Source of the DNA: an uncultured Desulfobacterales bacterium
GTDB taxonomy: Bacteria > Desulfobacterota > Desulfobacteria > Desulfobacterales > UBA11574
Reading direction: 5' to 3'
DNA: 6,476 nt
Assembly (NCBI GenBank): GCA_937925895.1
Contig: CALANC010000405.1
Location: forward strand, 1-6,476
Under the pieces are notes generated by a model. That model saw nothing but the letters and a program-made list of their open reading frames with translations. It had not been told where the DNA came from and did no database searches. A program made the translations under genes and the position numbers. The stretch's first letter is position 1. Each line of letters opens with the position of its first letter. Below, in pieces: positions 5,812 through 6,476 of this stretch.

Positions 5812-6476
5812 GTCTCCCCTCTAAACTCAGCTCAATTAATCTGTCGAGCAGTTCACTGAAAGAGAATCCTGCTTCTGCAGCGGCTTGCGGCAAAAGACTT
5901 GTAGGGGTCATGCCGGGGATTGTGTTTGTCTCAAGAACGTATATCTCCTGATCCGCGAGAATCATGTCGGTCCGGCTGTATCCTTTGCAAAAGAGTGCTC
6001 GATGTGCCTTTTTTGCGCAGGTTTGAGCTTCCTCTGTCATGGCCGCGTCAATTCGTGCAGGGCATATTTCCTGGGTTGCACCGGCCGTATATTTTGCCTG
6101 GTAGTCAAAAAAGTCAAATGTTTCACCAGGAACAATCTCGATAATTGGGAGGGCTTCCAGGTTATCATTGCCAATAACCCCGCCGGTCAGTTCAATACCG
6201 TTGATATATGCTTCAATCAACACCTCATTGTCTTCAAGAAACGCCTTATCCACCGCATCTTTTATCGAATCCGCTGATTTGACGATGGTTATGCCAACAC
6301 TCGAACCGCTACCAACCGGCTTGACAACCAACGGCAGGCCAAACCGTTTTGCAATTCCATCTATATCCAAGATATCCGCTTGTTTAACAACGGTGTAAGT
6401 AGGTACCAGAAGTCCTGATTTTTCATAAAGCTTTTTTGAAGCAAGCTTGTTCATTCCCAAGGCGCTTCCAATAACC
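5798..6476 (-). CDS. ddl: D-alanine-D-alanine ligase (N-terminus cut by window edge)
   Basis: Ddl is a cytoplasmic ATP-grasp ligase that joins two D-Ala for the peptidoglycan stem peptide. The frame is open through the right edge; 225 residues are visible and about 80 N-terminal residues, including the catalytic Glu of the first domain, lie outside. Visible motifs are IGSALGMNKLASK (start of the central domain), LPLVVKPVGSGSSVGI (ATP-binding Lys and flexible loop), VLIEAYINGIELTGG, ETFDFFDYQAKYTAG (omega loop), YSRTDMI and LETNTIPGMTPTSLLPQAA with the ExN metal site. The loop reads K-Y with the Tyr codon at 6091-6089, the type linked to D-Ala-D-Ala formation, whereas Phe there marks D-Ala-D-Lac enzymes. 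A TTG at 6460 opens a shorter frame, but upstream VIGSAL is conserved Ddl sequence, so it is not the true start. The stop overlaps or closely precedes the ATP-grasp gene. Confidence 0.95.
   Translation of the reverse strand, partial: VIGSALGMNKLASKKLYEKSGLLVPTYTVVKQADILDIDGIAKRFGLPLVVKPVGSGSSVGITIVKSADSIKDAVDKAFLEDNEVLIEAYINGIELTGGVIGNDNLEALPIIEIVPGETFDFFDYQAKYTAGATQEICPARIDAAMTEEAQTCAKKAHRALFCKGYSRTDMILADQEIYVLETNTIPGMTPTSLLPQAAAEAGFSFSELLDRLIELSLEGRHAGR

Noticed and set aside
6083..6115. Ddl as a D-Ala-D-Lac (vancomycin-resistance type) ligase
   Set aside because: The omega-loop residue after the conserved Lys is Tyr (codon TAT at 6091-6089), the type found in D-Ala-D-Ala ligases, not the Phe or His of depsipeptide ligases.
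5885..6398. Plus-strand open frames opposite ddl
   Set aside because: They are antisense to well-conserved Ddl sequence and show no domain or ribosome site.

Overview
The window holds eight protein genes, all on the minus strand, in two blocks separated by an AT-rich spacer. It reads as the chromosome of a Gram-negative bacterium. The MraZ and RsmH sequence types and the wording of PurE suggest Desulfobacterota (deltaproteobacterial sulfate reducers, Desulfobacterales-like); that placement comes from family knowledge and was not checked by a search. I see no mobile element, phage gene, CRISPR array, tRNA or rRNA.

Block 1 (right edge to about 3297, read leftwards) is a partial ddl (D-Ala-D-Ala ligase), a RimK-like ATP-grasp protein of unknown substrate, purE, a Sua5/TsaC-type threonylcarbamoyl-AMP synthase, and, after a 214-base gap, a 97-residue membrane-anchored protein I do not recognise. 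The first four are packed tightly: the ATP-grasp gene starts at or just past the ddl stop, and sua5 overlaps purE by about 50 bases. They probably form one transcription unit mixing cell-wall precursor, purine and tRNA-modification functions.

Block 2 (2977 down to 1) is the start of the division and cell wall (dcw) cluster: mraZ, rsmH, ftsL and ftsI, the last cut by the left edge. Spacings are a 4-base gap, a TAATG overlap and an ATGA overlap, so translation is likely coupled. In front of mraZ is a consensus -35 (TTGACA), a plausible -10, and two perfect AAAGTGG copies exactly 10 bases apart. These fit a MraZ autoregulatory operator lying over the presumed transcription start.

FtsL and FtsI work at the septum, RsmH methylates 16S rRNA, and MraZ regulates the cluster. 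Ddl supplies the D-Ala-D-Ala dipeptide for the same peptidoglycan pathway but lies here in the neighbouring block; whether another ddl copy lies within the rest of the dcw cluster cannot be seen.

Most of the window is ordinary conserved housekeeping DNA. The points worth a second look are the ddl-linked ATP-grasp protein with a Ser in place of the usual metal-binding Asn, the 97-residue orphan, the mraZ operator layout, and the non-ATG starts of purE and sua5. I found no convincing new multi-gene system.
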